The notes under the pieces were generated by a model. It saw nothing but the letters and a program-made list of their open reading frames with translations, made no database searches and was not told the origin of the DNA. The position numbers and the translations under genes were made by a program. Of a DNA stretch of 64,000 nucleotides, positions 11,301 through 17,573 are shown one piece after another. Numbering within the stretch: position 1 is the first letter of the stretch; every line of letters starts with the position of its first letter. The DNA is from Acidobacteriota bacterium (GTDB taxonomy: Bacteria; Acidobacteriota; Blastocatellia; UBA7656). Where the stretch lies: NCBI GenBank assembly GCA_040754075.1, contig JBFMDH010000007.1, positions 1 through 64,000 on the forward strand. The letters run 5' to 3'.

Positions 11301-13657
11301 TTATTGCCAAGGGCTTTTGTCCAACCTTCAACCTCACCGTTTATTAGGGGCTTTTCATTGCCGGGGTTTTGCAACAGATTGAGGCTGATTACCTGATCTG
11401 CGCCGGCAGAGACCTGCGGTGGTTGATTCTGCGGAATGACCGTAATGGTTATTTCATCGGAACTGGTCAGTTCAGTATCGCTCACGCTCAGTCGTACTAC
11501 ATAAACCCCCGCCACACTGAATGACACAGTTGTTACAAGCGCATTAGGATTGGCGAAAGTGACATCTCCTGCGCCTGAGACTTTGCTCCAGGTTGTCGTC
11601 AATGTACTGCCTGATGGCAAACCGTCATCGGTTGCCGTACCGTTAAGCGTGGCTGAGTTTGGCAAGGTGATGGTTTGTGCTTGCCCGGCAGAGACTTGAG
11701 GCGCTTGGTTCTGCGGAATGACATTGATCGTTACTTCATCGCTGGTGGTTAATTCACTATCGCTTGCCGTAAGCCGTAAGACATATGTACCGGCTGCGTT
11801 GAAACTCGCAGCGGTTACCAGAGCATTGGCATTGGCGAATGTGACATCGCCAGCACCACTAACCTTGCTCCAAACTGTATTCAGGGAACTGCCTGTTGGT
11901 AAGCCATCGTCCGTCGCAATGCCGTTTAAAGTCACGCCGCTTGGCAGGGTGATGGTCTGGTCGGTTCCGGCATTGACGACCGGCGGTTGATTCTGGGGAT
12001 GGACAGTGATTTGCACATCGTCACTGGTAGAGAGCGCGCCATCCGTTGCAGTGAGTCTCAAGACATAGACCCCGGCAGTCGTGAAACTGGCTGTGGTAGC
12101 CAGTTGCGTGGCATTGGCAAAGCTCACCTCACCGCTGCCGGTTAATTTGCTCCATTGGTAGGTCAACGGGCTTCCCGTTGGCAATCCGTCATCACTGGCG
12201 CTGCCGGTTAAAGAAGCTGCATTGGGCAAGGTGATAATTAAATCCGCGCCGGCATTCACCTCAGGTGCCTGATTTTGGGGAATGACGGTTACGGTTATCT
12301 CATCGTAGCTGGTCGACACCGTATCACTTGCCGTCAGCCGTAACACATATGTCCCTGCAATGCTAAAGGTCGCCGTGGTGGTTAATGCACTCGCATCGGC
12401 GAAAGTCACCTCTCCTGGACCACTCACTTTGCTCCAGGAATAGGTGAGTTGACTATTGGGCAAGCCATCATCGGTAACTGCGCCGCTGAGGTTTGCTGTG
12501 CCTCCAAATCCGATGCTCTGGTCGCTGCCCGCATCAACCGCAGGCGACTGATTCCCGACCCTCACTTTCAAGGTTCCGTTCAGGGTTAAACGATCACAGT
12601 AAAGCGCGCCGTCAAGCGTGCTGCCGCCATCGATTTTCACCAACGTCGTGGGAGCGAGAACCAATCCATGCAGTGTCGCGTTGCCGCTCAGTTTCAATCC
12701 CGGTGTGGTGCTGTTGAGTGGGGTTTGCACCGCAAGTTTTAGTAACAACCAGTCCGCATGCGTGCCTTCACCAACCAGTGATAAACCGGATAGGTTTACC
12801 CCATTTGCCACCGTCAGGATGACCGGGCCCGCAAGCCGCAAGGTGCTTGAGCCGCTGAGCGTCAGTTCCTGCAGGTTATAAACGCTCGTGGAATTGGCTA
12901 CCCCTAAAACGAAACTGGTCTGTCCGCTGCCGGTAAAATTGCCATAGGTTCCCGGCGGTACGCTCACCGAACCTGCCTGTCCCGACAACGTCAAATTGCG
13001 CAAGGTTGAAAAATCTCCGACGCTTTGTCCCTGCTGGGTTAAGGAAACATCTCGCGTGCCCGCAGGCGCAGGCGGCAAGGCAATCGGTTGAAGCTCGAAA
13101 GGATTCGTCCGGGTAATCAGATTGCGCAGACTGGCATTGCCTTTGATCGTTACCGTGTAGTTGTTGGGTTGCTGATCGCCGCTGCCTTCCAGCACCCCTG
13201 CGAATGTTGGTTGCCCATTGATCTGCACATTGGGGCTGCCGGGAACCAGCAGGTCTTGGGTAATCACCGAAGAACCATCCAGAGTAACATTTTCACCTGA
13301 AAGCTGTTGGGCTGAACCTTCGATTCTTCCGCTGTTAAGATTCAACACCCGTTTGATAACTGCCGTAGGCGTATTCAACACAAAAGGAGTAAAGGCTAAT
13401 CTCGGAAGCAGGGATGGCGTAGAAGCCGACTTCATCGGCAACTGGTTTGCAGTCGTAGCGTTGGTGGCGACAGTCGAACGCTTCGAGGGTAATTTAACGG
13501 CACTAACCGGAGCAGCAAAAAATACCGGAGGCGTGGCGGACAGCAATATGGTCGGTAGCAATATAATGGCAACCAATCTTTTTAACTTAGAGCTGATAGC
13601 GTAAGGATTGCTGGAAAAAAGTGTGCAGATTAGCGTCTCATATTTATGGATTGTCAT
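1..13657 (-). CDS. Giant exported PKD-like / discoidin / IgGFc-binding / RHS-repeat surface protein (C-terminus outside window)
   Basis: One open minus-strand frame runs from an ATG at 13657 to the window edge, giving over 4,550 residues. Seen, from the N-terminus: a signal-peptide-like segment (about residues 27-50, hydrophobic, ending near FFAAPVSA); a repetitive beta region; a block of PKD/Ig-like modules (about 370-1290) interrupted by a jelly-roll-like domain; discoidin-like modules (about 1290-1890); classical PKD modules with WDFGDG motifs (about 1890-2150); an IgGFc-binding-type domain (about 2240-2650); a Big-1-like domain; more PKD-like modules (about 2750-3490) with a second jelly roll; an RHS entry region; and YD repeats to the window edge. 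Such proteins are known as adhesins or polymorphic-toxin carriers. Whether this one ends in a toxin cannot be seen. All plus-strand reading frames here are shadows. The frame was followed by eye without finding a stop; the start could lie slightly downstream. Confidence 0.9.
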   Translation of the reverse strand, partial: MTIHKYETLICTLFSSNPYAISSKLKRLVAIILLPTILLSATPPVFFAAPVSAVKLPSKRSTVATNATTANQLPMKSASTPSLLPRLAFTPFVLNTPTAVIKRVLNLNSGRIEGSAQQLSGENVTLDGSSVITQDLLVPGSPNVQINGQPTFAGVLEGSGDQQPNNYTVTIKGNASLRNLITRTNPFELQPIALPPAPAGTRDVSLTQQGQSVGDFSTLRNLTLSGQAGSVSVPPGTYGNFTGSGQTSFVLGVANSTSVYNLQELTLSGSSTLRLAGPVILTVANGVNLSGLSLVGEGTHADWLLLKLAVQTPLNSTTPGLKLSGNATLHGLVLAPTTLVKIDGGSTLDGALYCDRLTLNGTLKVRVGNQSPAVDAGSDQSIGFGGTANLSGAVTDDGLPNSQLTYSWSKVSGPGEVTFADASALTTTATFSIAGTYVLRLTASDTVSTSYDEITVTVIPQNQAPEVNAGADLIITLPNAASLTGSASDDGLPTGSPLTYQWSKLTGSGEVSFANATQLATTASFTTAGVYVLRLTATDGALSTSDDVQITVHPQNQPPVVNAGTDQTITLPSGVTLNGIATDDGLPTGSSLNTVWSKVSGAGDVTFANANALVTAASFNAAGTYVLRLTASDSELTTSDEVTINVIPQNQAPQVSAGQAQTITLPNSATLNGTATDDGLPSGSTLTTTWSKVSGAGDVTFANPNALVTTVSFSVAGVYVVRLSVSDTELTSSDEITITVIPQNQPPQVSAGADQVISLNLLQNPGNEKPLINGEVEGWTKALGNNWTQATAGTNGFPQQFQGATYFYAGDDAEAELRQDVDISAFAATIASGNQQFSFKGYVRSLDEASPDSARIVVEYRDGANEQTLATFDSGQFTSSTEWALVSNLQTVPAGTSWIRVRLIATRNTGTSNDAFFDGLSLQAIPNTAVVKLIGAATDDGLPFGSSLTLSWSQVSGPGTVTFTAQNAAITQATFTDAGTYVLRLTATDSQLTANDEVTVIVQALNQPPTVNAGADQTITLPTASVNLSGIASDEGLPPGSALTTLWSKVSGAGDVSFADANALSTSATFSAAGTYTLRLTVSDGDLVGTDELTVTVNPQNQPPQVSAGADQTVTLPNAALLNGSATDDGLPAGSSVSMQWSVVTGAGDVTFTNATEAATIASFTAAGVYVLRLTATDSELSASDDVTITVIPANQPPQVSAGADQTITLPGNVSLNGTATDDGLPSGSSLTYEWSKVSGAGEVTFTNSGALVTTAGFSQSGIYVLRLTASDSQLSASDDVVVTVNPANLPPTASFSVPSAWKPLSATVVGYSSYADESFRPENLLDEQQTTIWRSANQQVTNQFILFELTGVSEYFIDRVRLQSSSSGGSTLSLKDFDIQISTTTTDAAAFTTVLSGTMQLNVTLQQFVFPGGAVRARYVKLVAKNNYGSTSNVQLARFQMISLGSADSIISLPGQPNAARNGSPALIANGAVVLDFSSQRDGNSNTVNQMLDYNYGGWISGGNSNQFVTIQLAGAMSYALKGVKIAPWVDGNTSWAVRDFEVWVSNTTTDTLAFNRVLTASVTTDTNPQTFLFPGGTIQAKYVKYIALNNHGGNAVIGTDLFDVITENDGATGNHAAVVGASSFNSIVNIPELAIDSEVNSQWTTATNQVTNQWIKIRLESESARKIYGVRILPNTGAGVKDFEIRVSTTTDDDAAFTTVYTGTATSAGVTQEFLFSGLLDAKYVQFFWRNGYHPSFIITKNLEVLAAPLEGAGLYGFSSQSSTQFGADNPLDIDTSGTAWETPTGQITNQWLKLILPNADLWTINQIALQPGFSSAADPNLLTSPKDFEIQVSTTDAADASFTTIFSGVLQNRNELQFFTFAPTQARFVRLLLKNNYGNLSQMGLRNFQVYAVNTGGTIARFIDQSTDADGQIVAYNWDFGDGQTSAERDPVHTFATPGAYTVRLTVTDNNGLTHSTQIPYYAFNTLQADFTISPLKPWEEIMFANFQDISSYRMGTKVLRNWDFGDNQTGSFIQTIHNYHDNGLYTVRLTFGDPININFTATKPIQAVNLNPSVSLSTGATTLVWGQAWTRTPSISDPSPVDRTSLVCGWDFGDGQTTQISNCTNSNGIASHAYALPGAYTATLTVTDKDGGAANASINFIVNKRPTRFVDFTSQTNETSIVLRAKLTDDFAGQPLAGKSVTFGMGGSSATATSTADGYAQAILPYAPGIDVSVASVDFGGDDLYLAGGGGITVIPPQPGARRCTGDSRGTDFWIAIPENAVGAVSPQIFIAAENATSGTLTLSEIGFSQNFTVAANGVTQITLPNTAPLYVSEQIENKAIHITTQAPVSVYAFSPAQFTTDGYLALPTATLGTNYLTLGYKNVGGLNGSLFAIAATVNQTQVTITPAATVGTHAVGTPYTITLNQGQTYQLKLSALSTGDLSGTRITATQPIAVFSGHTGANIPTNIQFANHIVEQMPPLAAWGNEFFSQPLATRTGGDTFRFLAAENNTRVYINGNYATTLNSGQLHEQIINGAARIFADKPILVAQYSNSYTFDLVINSDPSMTLLIPATHWLKRYTFKGQQLGSNTTTNYVNLVVPTSAVGQIILDGSPIASANFTAIGNTGYSGATITVSQPAHSLVAPVEFGATVYGFAQTDAYSHPAGMCVASVISTVTVELQPASESLAVNTQTCVIATVRDASNNPVSRVTVNFTVSGVNSLSASATTNAQGQAQFCYTGTTAGSDLITAAVQNYSATASRTWLPPNQAPQVSAGQDQTITLPATADLQGTATDDGLPIGSSLIYQWSVVTGAGDVNFANAMQAATTASFTAAGVYVLRLTASDTQLSTSDDVEITVNPAPVNQPPTVDSGAAQTLSLAVNLLQNASGEAPLVNNEIPNWNAISGSWTQATAGTNGLPEAQHGLTYFYAGNAVSAELIQDVNVSPFAASIAAGAQEFEFKGFARNADENPTDEPRVIIEYRDATNTTTLFTATINPQPIANDWGEVTDRRVAPVGTGWIRVRLIATRQSGATNDAYFDGLSLRAVTNAAATLNGAAADDGLPTGGGLMTTWSLVSGAGTVTFANVNAAQTTAVFSAAGSYVLRLTATDSQLSSTSEVSITVTAANVAPIVNAGADQTVQLPTNTATLTGAATDDGLPVGSSVSVRWRKVSGAGDVTFTDATQANTTATFSAAGIYVLRLTATDGDLEASDDIQITVNNPNQAPQVNAGADISVNLPNAATLQGTVTDDGLPVGSSVSVQWSQVSGAGTVTFTNATEAATIASFTAAGVYVLRLTASDGVLSASDDVQVTVIAANQAPEVNAGADQTISLPTDTVTLAGTATDDGLPAGSSVSVNWTKTSGIGTVTFSSAGSLTTTASFSQAGVYVLRLTATDSALSAFDEVVITVTGANQAPQVNAGQDQTINLPTNSVNLQGTTSDDGLPVGSSVSVQWSQVSGAGTVTFTNATEAATIASFTAAGVYVLRLTASDGVLSASDDVQVTVVDPTIPPPTVAINSPADGAEIKAPTAINCTVSDGNWKLEYALGGDDTLTQSWTTLASGSGAVTNAALAQLDTTLLLNGIYALRLSSTNGSGLTASQTIAVIVSGQMKVGNFTLAFSDLNVPVAGLPMEIIRSYDSRDKRTGDFGVGWQLGIKNVRLEKSAPIGRFWQQTLTPGLIPKYCLEPSRQHLITITFGDGRVYKFAAVPAPQCQNVAPLTASTITYQAVPGTAGTAGATLTAVGGGDVLVDGPSEGSVNLVTTNGLYNPRVFELTLAEGMKLVIEQGVGLRSMSDLNGNTLTINANGIIHSSGKSISFTRDAEGRITQITDPLGNAMTYGYDANGDLLSFTDRENNTTTFTYNATHGLLAIADPRGIQPIRNDYDANGRLIKHTDAFGKEILYSHDLATQHETISDRLGNQTLYEYDLSGNVTRMTDALGNATSYTYDARDRKLSETNAIGKTTSYTYDGNDNVLTVTDPLNNVTTYTYNTRNQVLTVRDARGNTTSNVYNGQGNLTSTTDALTHTTSYAYNAQGLPQTMTDAAGQVTNYFYSSDGNLLQETDAHNHVTTFTYDANHNRLTQTTTRTLASGTSETLTTSYEYDKLSRLTKTTYADGTSTRVSYNSIGQQAATFDPLNRQTSYEYDAMGRLVKTTYADGTFDEATYDAEGRRLTSKDRLGSITAFTYDALGRLTKTTYADGSFTQTAYDAIGRVVSNTDALNHATTYEYDPNCGCSGRRAKITDALGNMTQFTYDAVGNQATMTDARNQVTTFEYDALNRRVKTIYADSTFDQVAYDALGRNISKTDQAGKTTQFAYDALGRLVSVTDALNQVTRYAYDELGNQVSQTDALSRVTRFEYDKLGRRLKRTLPLGQVESYSYNSVGNLTSRTDFKGKTTTYAYDTMNRLLTKTPDASLSEPQVTFTYNALGQRLTMTDASGTTTYGYDTRHRLIGKQTPQGTLTYTYDNASNLLTMRSLNGNGASVNYSYDALNRLSGVTDNAKGTRPATGSSSLSYDAVGNLASFTTPNQVTHSYTYNSLNRLTDVRVTKATTTLASYAYTLGAAGNRLSVSEQNG
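3211..3397. repeat. Near-identical direct repeat, copy A (partner 3781-3967)
   Basis: Compared with 3781-3967, exactly 570 bp away, the 187 bp differ at only three positions by eye (3218, 3221 and 3368). The other modules of the same gene are much more diverged. A 55-bp part is also found unchanged at 10146-10200. This suggests recent duplication or gene conversion between modules. Confidence 0.85.
3781..3967. repeat. Near-identical direct repeat, copy B (partner 3211-3397)
   Basis: This is the second copy of the 187-bp repeat described for 3211-3397. It encodes the part of a PKD-like module from PVGSSVSVQWSQVSGAG to the following DDVQVTV strand. The repeat spans two module units (570 bp). 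Confidence 0.85.
4605..5100 (-). other. Jelly-roll-like domain inserted in a PKD-like module (copy 2)
   Basis: This paralogue of the 10865-11400 domain shares NLLQN-GE, WTQATAGTNGLP, YFYAG, ELIQDVNVS, FKGFAR, VIIEYRDA, WIRVRLIATR and YFDGLSLRA. It sits at the same place inside a PKD-like module, just before AATLNGAAADDGLP. The second copy suggests that the module-plus-insert was duplicated as a unit. Confidence 0.65.
5700..6960 (-). other. IgGFc-binding-protein-type domain of the giant protein
   Basis: The segment starts TDFWIAIPEN and continues with ITLPNTAPLYVSEQIENKAIHI, APVSVYAF, DGYLALPT-LGT-Y, TGTRITA-like and PIAVFSGH motifs, then EQMPPLAAWGNEFF. This order is characteristic of the N-terminal domain named after the IgGFc-binding protein and found in many bacterial surface proteins. 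The ligand in bacteria is generally unknown. A WxPxxHWLKRYTF-like stretch follows. Confidence 0.6.
7990..9780 (-). other. Discoidin (F5/8 type C)-like modules of the giant protein
   Basis: Successive segments contain KDFEIxVSTTTxD-AFTTV-SG and FPGG-AxYVKxxAxNNYG, together with NQWxKIxL, the pattern of F5/8-type-C-like beta-sandwich domains. About four partial or complete copies are visible. In the family these bind sugars or anionic surfaces, which fits a surface-adhesion role (inference). Confidence 0.6.
10865..11400 (-). other. Jelly-roll-like domain inserted in a PKD-like module (copy 1)
   Basis: The segment opens with NLLQNPGNE and contains W-TQATAGTNGFP, YFYAGDD, ELRQDVDIS, FKGYVRS, WIRVRLIATR and FFDGLSLQA. 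It resembles carbohydrate-binding or choice-of-anchor beta-sandwich domains that start after a 'NLLxNPGFE' motif. It interrupts a PKD-like module between the strand ending in VISL and the strand starting VVKLIGAATDDGLP. A second copy lies at about 4605-5100. Confidence 0.65.
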
Positions 13658-14466
13658 TTTCAAATTTTCATCCCCATTCCCTGATGAAATGATCACGGAA
13701 GCGTTATCAATATCTTGATGGTTGCCTTCTGAAAATAGGCATTAAAAGTTATATGTGCTGTAGAATCGTGGGCGGTCTTGCAGGAAGTCCCGATTTGATT
13801 ACAGGGCACACTTCACCTAAAACCAGATATTCAGAAAGCCCTACCCCCCTGATGACTAGATAAAGGTGTACCGATGACGCCTGAAACGTGTTGCTCATCG
13901 GTTTGAGTTTTTGGAACGCAGACTCAATAAAAGTTTCTTTATTTCACACACGCTATCTCAGCACGGTCGTCACTATAAACGGATAGCGGTAAATCGTGTT
14001 TTTCGGTTAAGAGAAATTTTGATTTTGATCTTTTAAGAATCAGGTATCGAAATCCCATTCAGTTTTTCTTGCAACCTATTTATTCAGTTTTTGAAACTTG
14101 ATTAAGCGGACGCAGTTATAACGCTTTCATTCAACGAGTGTCAAGAAGTTTAATCCGTAATTAATGAGTAATCGCAAACAAACACCAAAAAAGACGGGGA
14201 AAATGCCCGGTTTTGAATCTGAAACCAAGCGATAGCTCAGCTAAATTTTATTTAGGTTCAACAACCTTGAAATCAAAGTGGGATTATTTTCAAGAAGCTC
14301 ACTATTCGGTTAATGACACGCCTTACCGAATCAGCTTTGAAGCAAATGACCCGGTAAGGCGGCTACTCAACTTTGTTCAGGCAAAATATCCCCCGGCTCG
14401 TCCTGGGGTGAGTCTGCTATTTTCTTTTCACATCAATTAATTTCAGGCAAAAAAATGTGTGCCGGG
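13658..14466. other. Intergenic leader of the giant gene; two adjacent hairpins, no convincing gene
   Basis: Seen: an inverted repeat ACCGATGA (13870-13877) / TCATCGGT (13895-13902), directly followed by TTGAGT (13903-13908) / ACTCAA (13922-13927). Both lie 210-270 bp before the giant gene's start and could fold in its 5' leader. A TTG-started frame at 14213-14440 would give 75 residues but has no good ribosome binding site and no recognised family. No clear promoter was found. Confidence 0.4.
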
Positions 14467-16263
14467 TTAATTTTGCGGAGGCTTCTTTTCTTCTTTCTTT
14501 TTATCGCCGCCGCCGAATATTTTCTTGAAGAATCCGCCGATGCCGCCTTTCTTCTTCTCTTCCTTTTTCTCTTCTTTCTTTTCAGGCTCTTTGGCTACTG
14601 TGGTCGTGGGTTCCTGTTTGGGCTGTTGAGTTGTAGTTGCAGGCTGTTGCTGTGGTTGCGTCGTGGGCTGCGCCGGTTCCTCTGTTTTGGCTTCATCAGT
14701 TCCTTCGGCAGGCTGCTCGGTCTTATCGGCTTTTTTCTGTTTAGCCTGTTTGCTTGAATTGCTGTTGGCGTTTTCTTCGCCTTCTAATGTGCCATCGGAG
14801 TTTGTCGGCGTTTGATTTTCAACCTCAGTGTTGGTCGGGGGTTGTTCCGAATTTGCAGGTTCGCCCACGGTTTCGGTCGGCGCTTGTTCAACCGCTGGCG
14901 ATTGCGGCGTTGCATTATTTCTCTTGAGAAAAAATGCTGCGGAGGCGCCAACCAGCGCCAATATAATAACGCCGACTCCGGCAAACATTTTCCAGTTCGA
15001 TTTACTTCCGGTTGCCGCCGTCACATTCGCAGCGACGGCTTGCGGCTCGACCGCTTGAAATTTTTGTACCGCTTGATTCTCAAGCGGTTTTGCGGGCGGG
15101 TTAAAACTGACAACCTGAGTCGCAGGAGGCGCAAGGTTTGCCTCAACCTTTCCTCCGAAAACCTGCGTGGCAGGCAACGCCTCTTTTTCACCGGGGGCGT
15201 TGGCAACGCCGAGCACTCGCGTCGTCTCAACCTCACCGGTTGGCGGCTGGATTGCGGGGGTTTGTAACGCCCGGTCAACCCGCGTTTCCATCGAAGGGGT
15301 TCGCGAATCCGCAACTTTTTCTCCGGTGTTGGGAGGAATCGCAGCGGCGCGGTCGGCGGAAAGTTTTGCTGCCCGTTCATCAGTGGTGACGATTCTGGTT
15401 GCCGGCGCTGCGTAATTTCCGGTTGATGCGGTGCCGAACTGGCTGGTGCTGGCGACTAAAGTTCTTAATAAAACGGCGCGGAATTCGCCTGCGGTCTGAT
15501 AGCGGGCATCACGCTTTTTCGCCAGCGCCCGCATAATCGCCTGTTCGATTTGCGGTGGAATATTTGCCGAATGGGTGGTCGGCGGCGGCGGCGCTTCTTC
15601 AACTTGAAAGCGCATCAGTTCATATTCGCTGGTGCTTTCAAACGGCAACCGTCCGGTGAGCATTTCATAGAGCAACATGCCCAGACTGTAAATATCGGAA
15701 CGCGCATCGGTCTCCTCGCCTTTAATCTGTTCGGGCGACATATACTCGATGGTGCCAACGACATTGCCCTGCCGGGTGAGACGCGCCGAACCAAGCATTC
15801 GCGCAATCCCGAAATCCATCACCTTTACCGAACCGGTTTCCAAAACCATGACGTTTGCGGGTTTGATGTCGCGATGAACGATGCCCTGTTTATGGGCGTG
15901 GTCGATGCCTTCGAGCGCCTGACAAAAAAGCGGAATGGCGCGTTCATACGAAATCGCTCCGAAATTTCGGATGATGGCTTCAAGGGTGTTGCCGCGCACA
16001 TATTCCATCACCATAAAATAATCGTCGCCGTGACGCAGAAAACTATAAAGGGTCGCAATGTTCGGATGGTTGAGTTTGGCAAGGGTAACGGCTTCCGAGC
16101 GGAAACGTTCGACAACATCGGGTTGGCGAGCCAGTTCCGGGCGCAACATTTTTATCGCGACTTCGCGTTCCAGCATTTCATCCAGCCCACGAAAAACCGC
16201 CCCCATTCCACCTTCCCCGATTTTGTCGGTAATTTTGTAATTTCCAAGAACTGTGCCAATCAT
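14467..16263 (-). CDS. Membrane-anchored Ser/Thr protein kinase (Hanks type)
   Basis: This 598-residue protein has an N-terminal Hanks-type kinase domain (about 1-270). Its glycine loop is GEGGMG (16-21), the ATP lysine is K38 in VAIK, the catalytic motif HRDIKPAN has D132, and DFG has D150. An SPE motif follows the activation segment. The Arg before the catalytic Asp marks an RD kinase, so activation by loop phosphorylation is expected. A Thr/Pro/Ala-rich linker leads to one membrane helix (near MFAGVGVIILALVG). The C-terminal region after the helix is low-complexity, rich in Gln, Thr and Glu, and ends in a Lys/Gly-rich tail with GGIGGFFKKIF. The kinase domain should be cytoplasmic and the tail outside (inference). 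It is closely similar in its kinase domain to the protein at 17574-19064 and is the last gene of that cluster. The substrate is unknown. Confidence 0.92.
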   Translation of the reverse strand: MIGTVLGNYKITDKIGEGGMGAVFRGLDEMLEREVAIKMLRPELARQPDVVERFRSEAVTLAKLNHPNIATLYSFLRHGDDYFMVMEYVRGNTLEAIIRNFGAISYERAIPLFCQALEGIDHAHKQGIVHRDIKPANVMVLETGSVKVMDFGIARMLGSARLTRQGNVVGTIEYMSPEQIKGEETDARSDIYSLGMLLYEMLTGRLPFESTSEYELMRFQVEEAPPPPTTHSANIPPQIEQAIMRALAKKRDARYQTAGEFRAVLLRTLVASTSQFGTASTGNYAAPATRIVTTDERAAKLSADRAAAIPPNTGEKVADSRTPSMETRVDRALQTPAIQPPTGEVETTRVLGVANAPGEKEALPATQVFGGKVEANLAPPATQVVSFNPPAKPLENQAVQKFQAVEPQAVAANVTAATGSKSNWKMFAGVGVIILALVGASAAFFLKRNNATPQSPAVEQAPTETVGEPANSEQPPTNTEVENQTPTNSDGTLEGEENANSNSSKQAKQKKADKTEQPAEGTDEAKTEEPAQPTTQPQQQPATTTQQPKQEPTTTVAKEPEKKEEKKEEKKKGGIGGFFKKIFGGGDKKKEEKKPPQN

Positions 16264-16396
16264 TTCATTGCCTCCGAACTGAATAAAAAAATGCGCCGGT
16301 CAAATTTATTAAGCGCAAACCAATGGGTGAATCGCTCATTGAGGATTATATAACGCTCAGGCTAAACAGATAGAATCGTCTGAATAATCATACGAC

Positions 16397-17542
16397 TCAG
16401 TAGCTTTTTATCAAATTGACAACCAACTTTGATTCATCTTTTTTGGTTGTAGCAGGTGCAAAATTGAAGGTCTTGGTCTTCTTCTTCTTATCGTCTTCAA
16501 AAACCTTGATGTGAAATGCGCCATATTCGGAGCCGACAAAATCATTCAATTCCGACTCTTTAATCACGGTGTCAAAGGCTTCAAAGGTGTGCTTGCCGTC
16601 GTCAGCTTTAAAGGTCACGCCGGCTTTGGATACAAAGAAAGTTCCCTGACAATAGGTTTTAAAAAATCCGTCGTGGTCGTGATAAACCCGAAAGGTTGCC
16701 GCGCCGCCGCGTTCCATCGCGGCGCGCATGGATTGCTCTGCCGAAGCGATGTTCTGATAGCCATAGAGCTGGGCAAATCCTAACAACTGGTAAGCGGTGG
16801 GGTTTGCCGGTTCCAGACCCACGGCTTTTTCCAGCAAGCGAATAGCTGATGCGGCGCGCTTGCTCTGCATTTCGGATATTGCCTGGTCAGTCAAATCATC
16901 ATAATCCGGCTCGGTGGTTTTCGGCGTCACCCGGCTGTTATTGTTGGCAACCGGGTCGGTATTTTTAACATTTTTCGCATTGACACTGATTGCCCCAATC
17001 AGCGAACGGCTGCCCCCGGCGGCAATAATCTCTCTGGAGATTTCCGGCGTGATGGCGAAATTCACGCCTCGCGCCTCGACATATTGCTCCATGCGTTCGG
17101 ATGAGGTTCCGCCATTGAGTTGCGATAATATTTCATTTTTTGAAAGCGGCGGACCGGCAGGCACCGACGAATTATTTCGATTGGCTTTGTTGGTCGGCGT
17201 CGCGCTGTTTGTCGGATTCGTGGTCGCAACCGGTTTTGCGCCGCGATAATTATTGCGCATGGTTTCAATCAATTCGGGGCGCGCGCCAGCGTCGGTAAAC
17301 TCGGCTTCGATTGCCGGCGTCATTTGAAAATCCACGCCGCGTTTTTCTATCGCTTGAACAACCTCCTGGGTGGACAGCGCATTGAGTTTTACAACTTTCA
17401 ACAACCGTTCTTTATCATAAGGAGTTTTGCTCTGCATCTCGGCAGAGCCGATAAATAAAAACGTTAAACTCATCGCGGCGAAAATAATTTTAATCAGGCG
17501 ATTGAATTTCAAGATTCCAATAGACCTGTTTTCTCTTTTCAT
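16397..17542 (-). CDS. Unrecognised exported or anchored repeat protein between two Ser/Thr kinases
   Basis: This 381-residue protein has an N-terminal hydrophobic segment (about 15-34), probably a signal peptide or anchor. Two related segments follow, each with a V-x-A/R-RGV(D/N)F-x-(M/I)TPEI motif and a later R(P/S)ELI or RSLI motif; they fall near residues 50-95 and 130-180. A TPR-like stretch (about 215-275, with AIRLLEKAVGLEPANPTAY) precedes a C-terminal beta-rich domain with FxxYCQGTFFVSKAGVTFKA. The start is supported by AGAGGG 9-10 bases upstream. The gene is 31 bp after the upstream kinase and 133 bp before the downstream one, so co-transcription is likely. It could be a substrate or partner of the kinases (inference). 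I do not recognise the family. Confidence 0.8.
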   Translation of the reverse strand: MKRENRSIGILKFNRLIKIIFAAMSLTFLFIGSAEMQSKTPYDKERLLKVVKLNALSTQEVVQAIEKRGVDFQMTPAIEAEFTDAGARPELIETMRNNYRGAKPVATTNPTNSATPTNKANRNNSSVPAGPPLSKNEILSQLNGGTSSERMEQYVEARGVNFAITPEISREIIAAGGSRSLIGAISVNAKNVKNTDPVANNNSRVTPKTTEPDYDDLTDQAISEMQSKRAASAIRLLEKAVGLEPANPTAYQLLGFAQLYGYQNIASAEQSMRAAMERGGAATFRVYHDHDGFFKTYCQGTFFVSKAGVTFKADDGKHTFEAFDTVIKESELNDFVGSEYGAFHIKVFEDDKKKKTKTFNFAPATTKKDESKLVVNLIKSY

Positions 17543-17573
17543 TTTTCAGTCCCTCTGAAAATAAATCGAATGG

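Larger units (their letters stand above)
3200..12550 (-). repeat. About 14 tandem PKD/K319L-like modules (roughly 270 bp each) in the giant protein
   Basis: Each module reads roughly NAGxDQTITLP...TDDGLP...W(S)KVSGAGxVTF...ATFxxAGxYVLRLTASD...DxxxVTV, about 90 residues. The recurrent TDDGLP and YVLRLTA motifs allow about 14 copies to be counted: eight before the discoidin block and six after the IgGFc-binding-type block. Modules are diverged at DNA level except for the pair at 3211-3397 and 3781-3967. Such modules usually act as stalks that project binding domains from the cell surface (family knowledge). Confidence 0.85.

Noticed and set aside
3200-12550. Regular repeats that could suggest a CRISPR array
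   Set aside because: The repeat period is about 270 bp with coding conservation of PKD-like modules; there are no short identical repeats with unique spacers.
380-13604. Many plus-strand reading frames of 60-230 codons in the first 13.6 kb
   Set aside because: They overlap the continuous minus-strand frame of the giant protein, have low-complexity Arg/Val-rich products and no ribosome binding sites.
14213-14440. 75-codon plus-strand frame starting with TTG
   Set aside because: No ribosome binding site, no recognised family and a non-ATG start; a nearby 23-codon frame from 14165 is equally unsupported.
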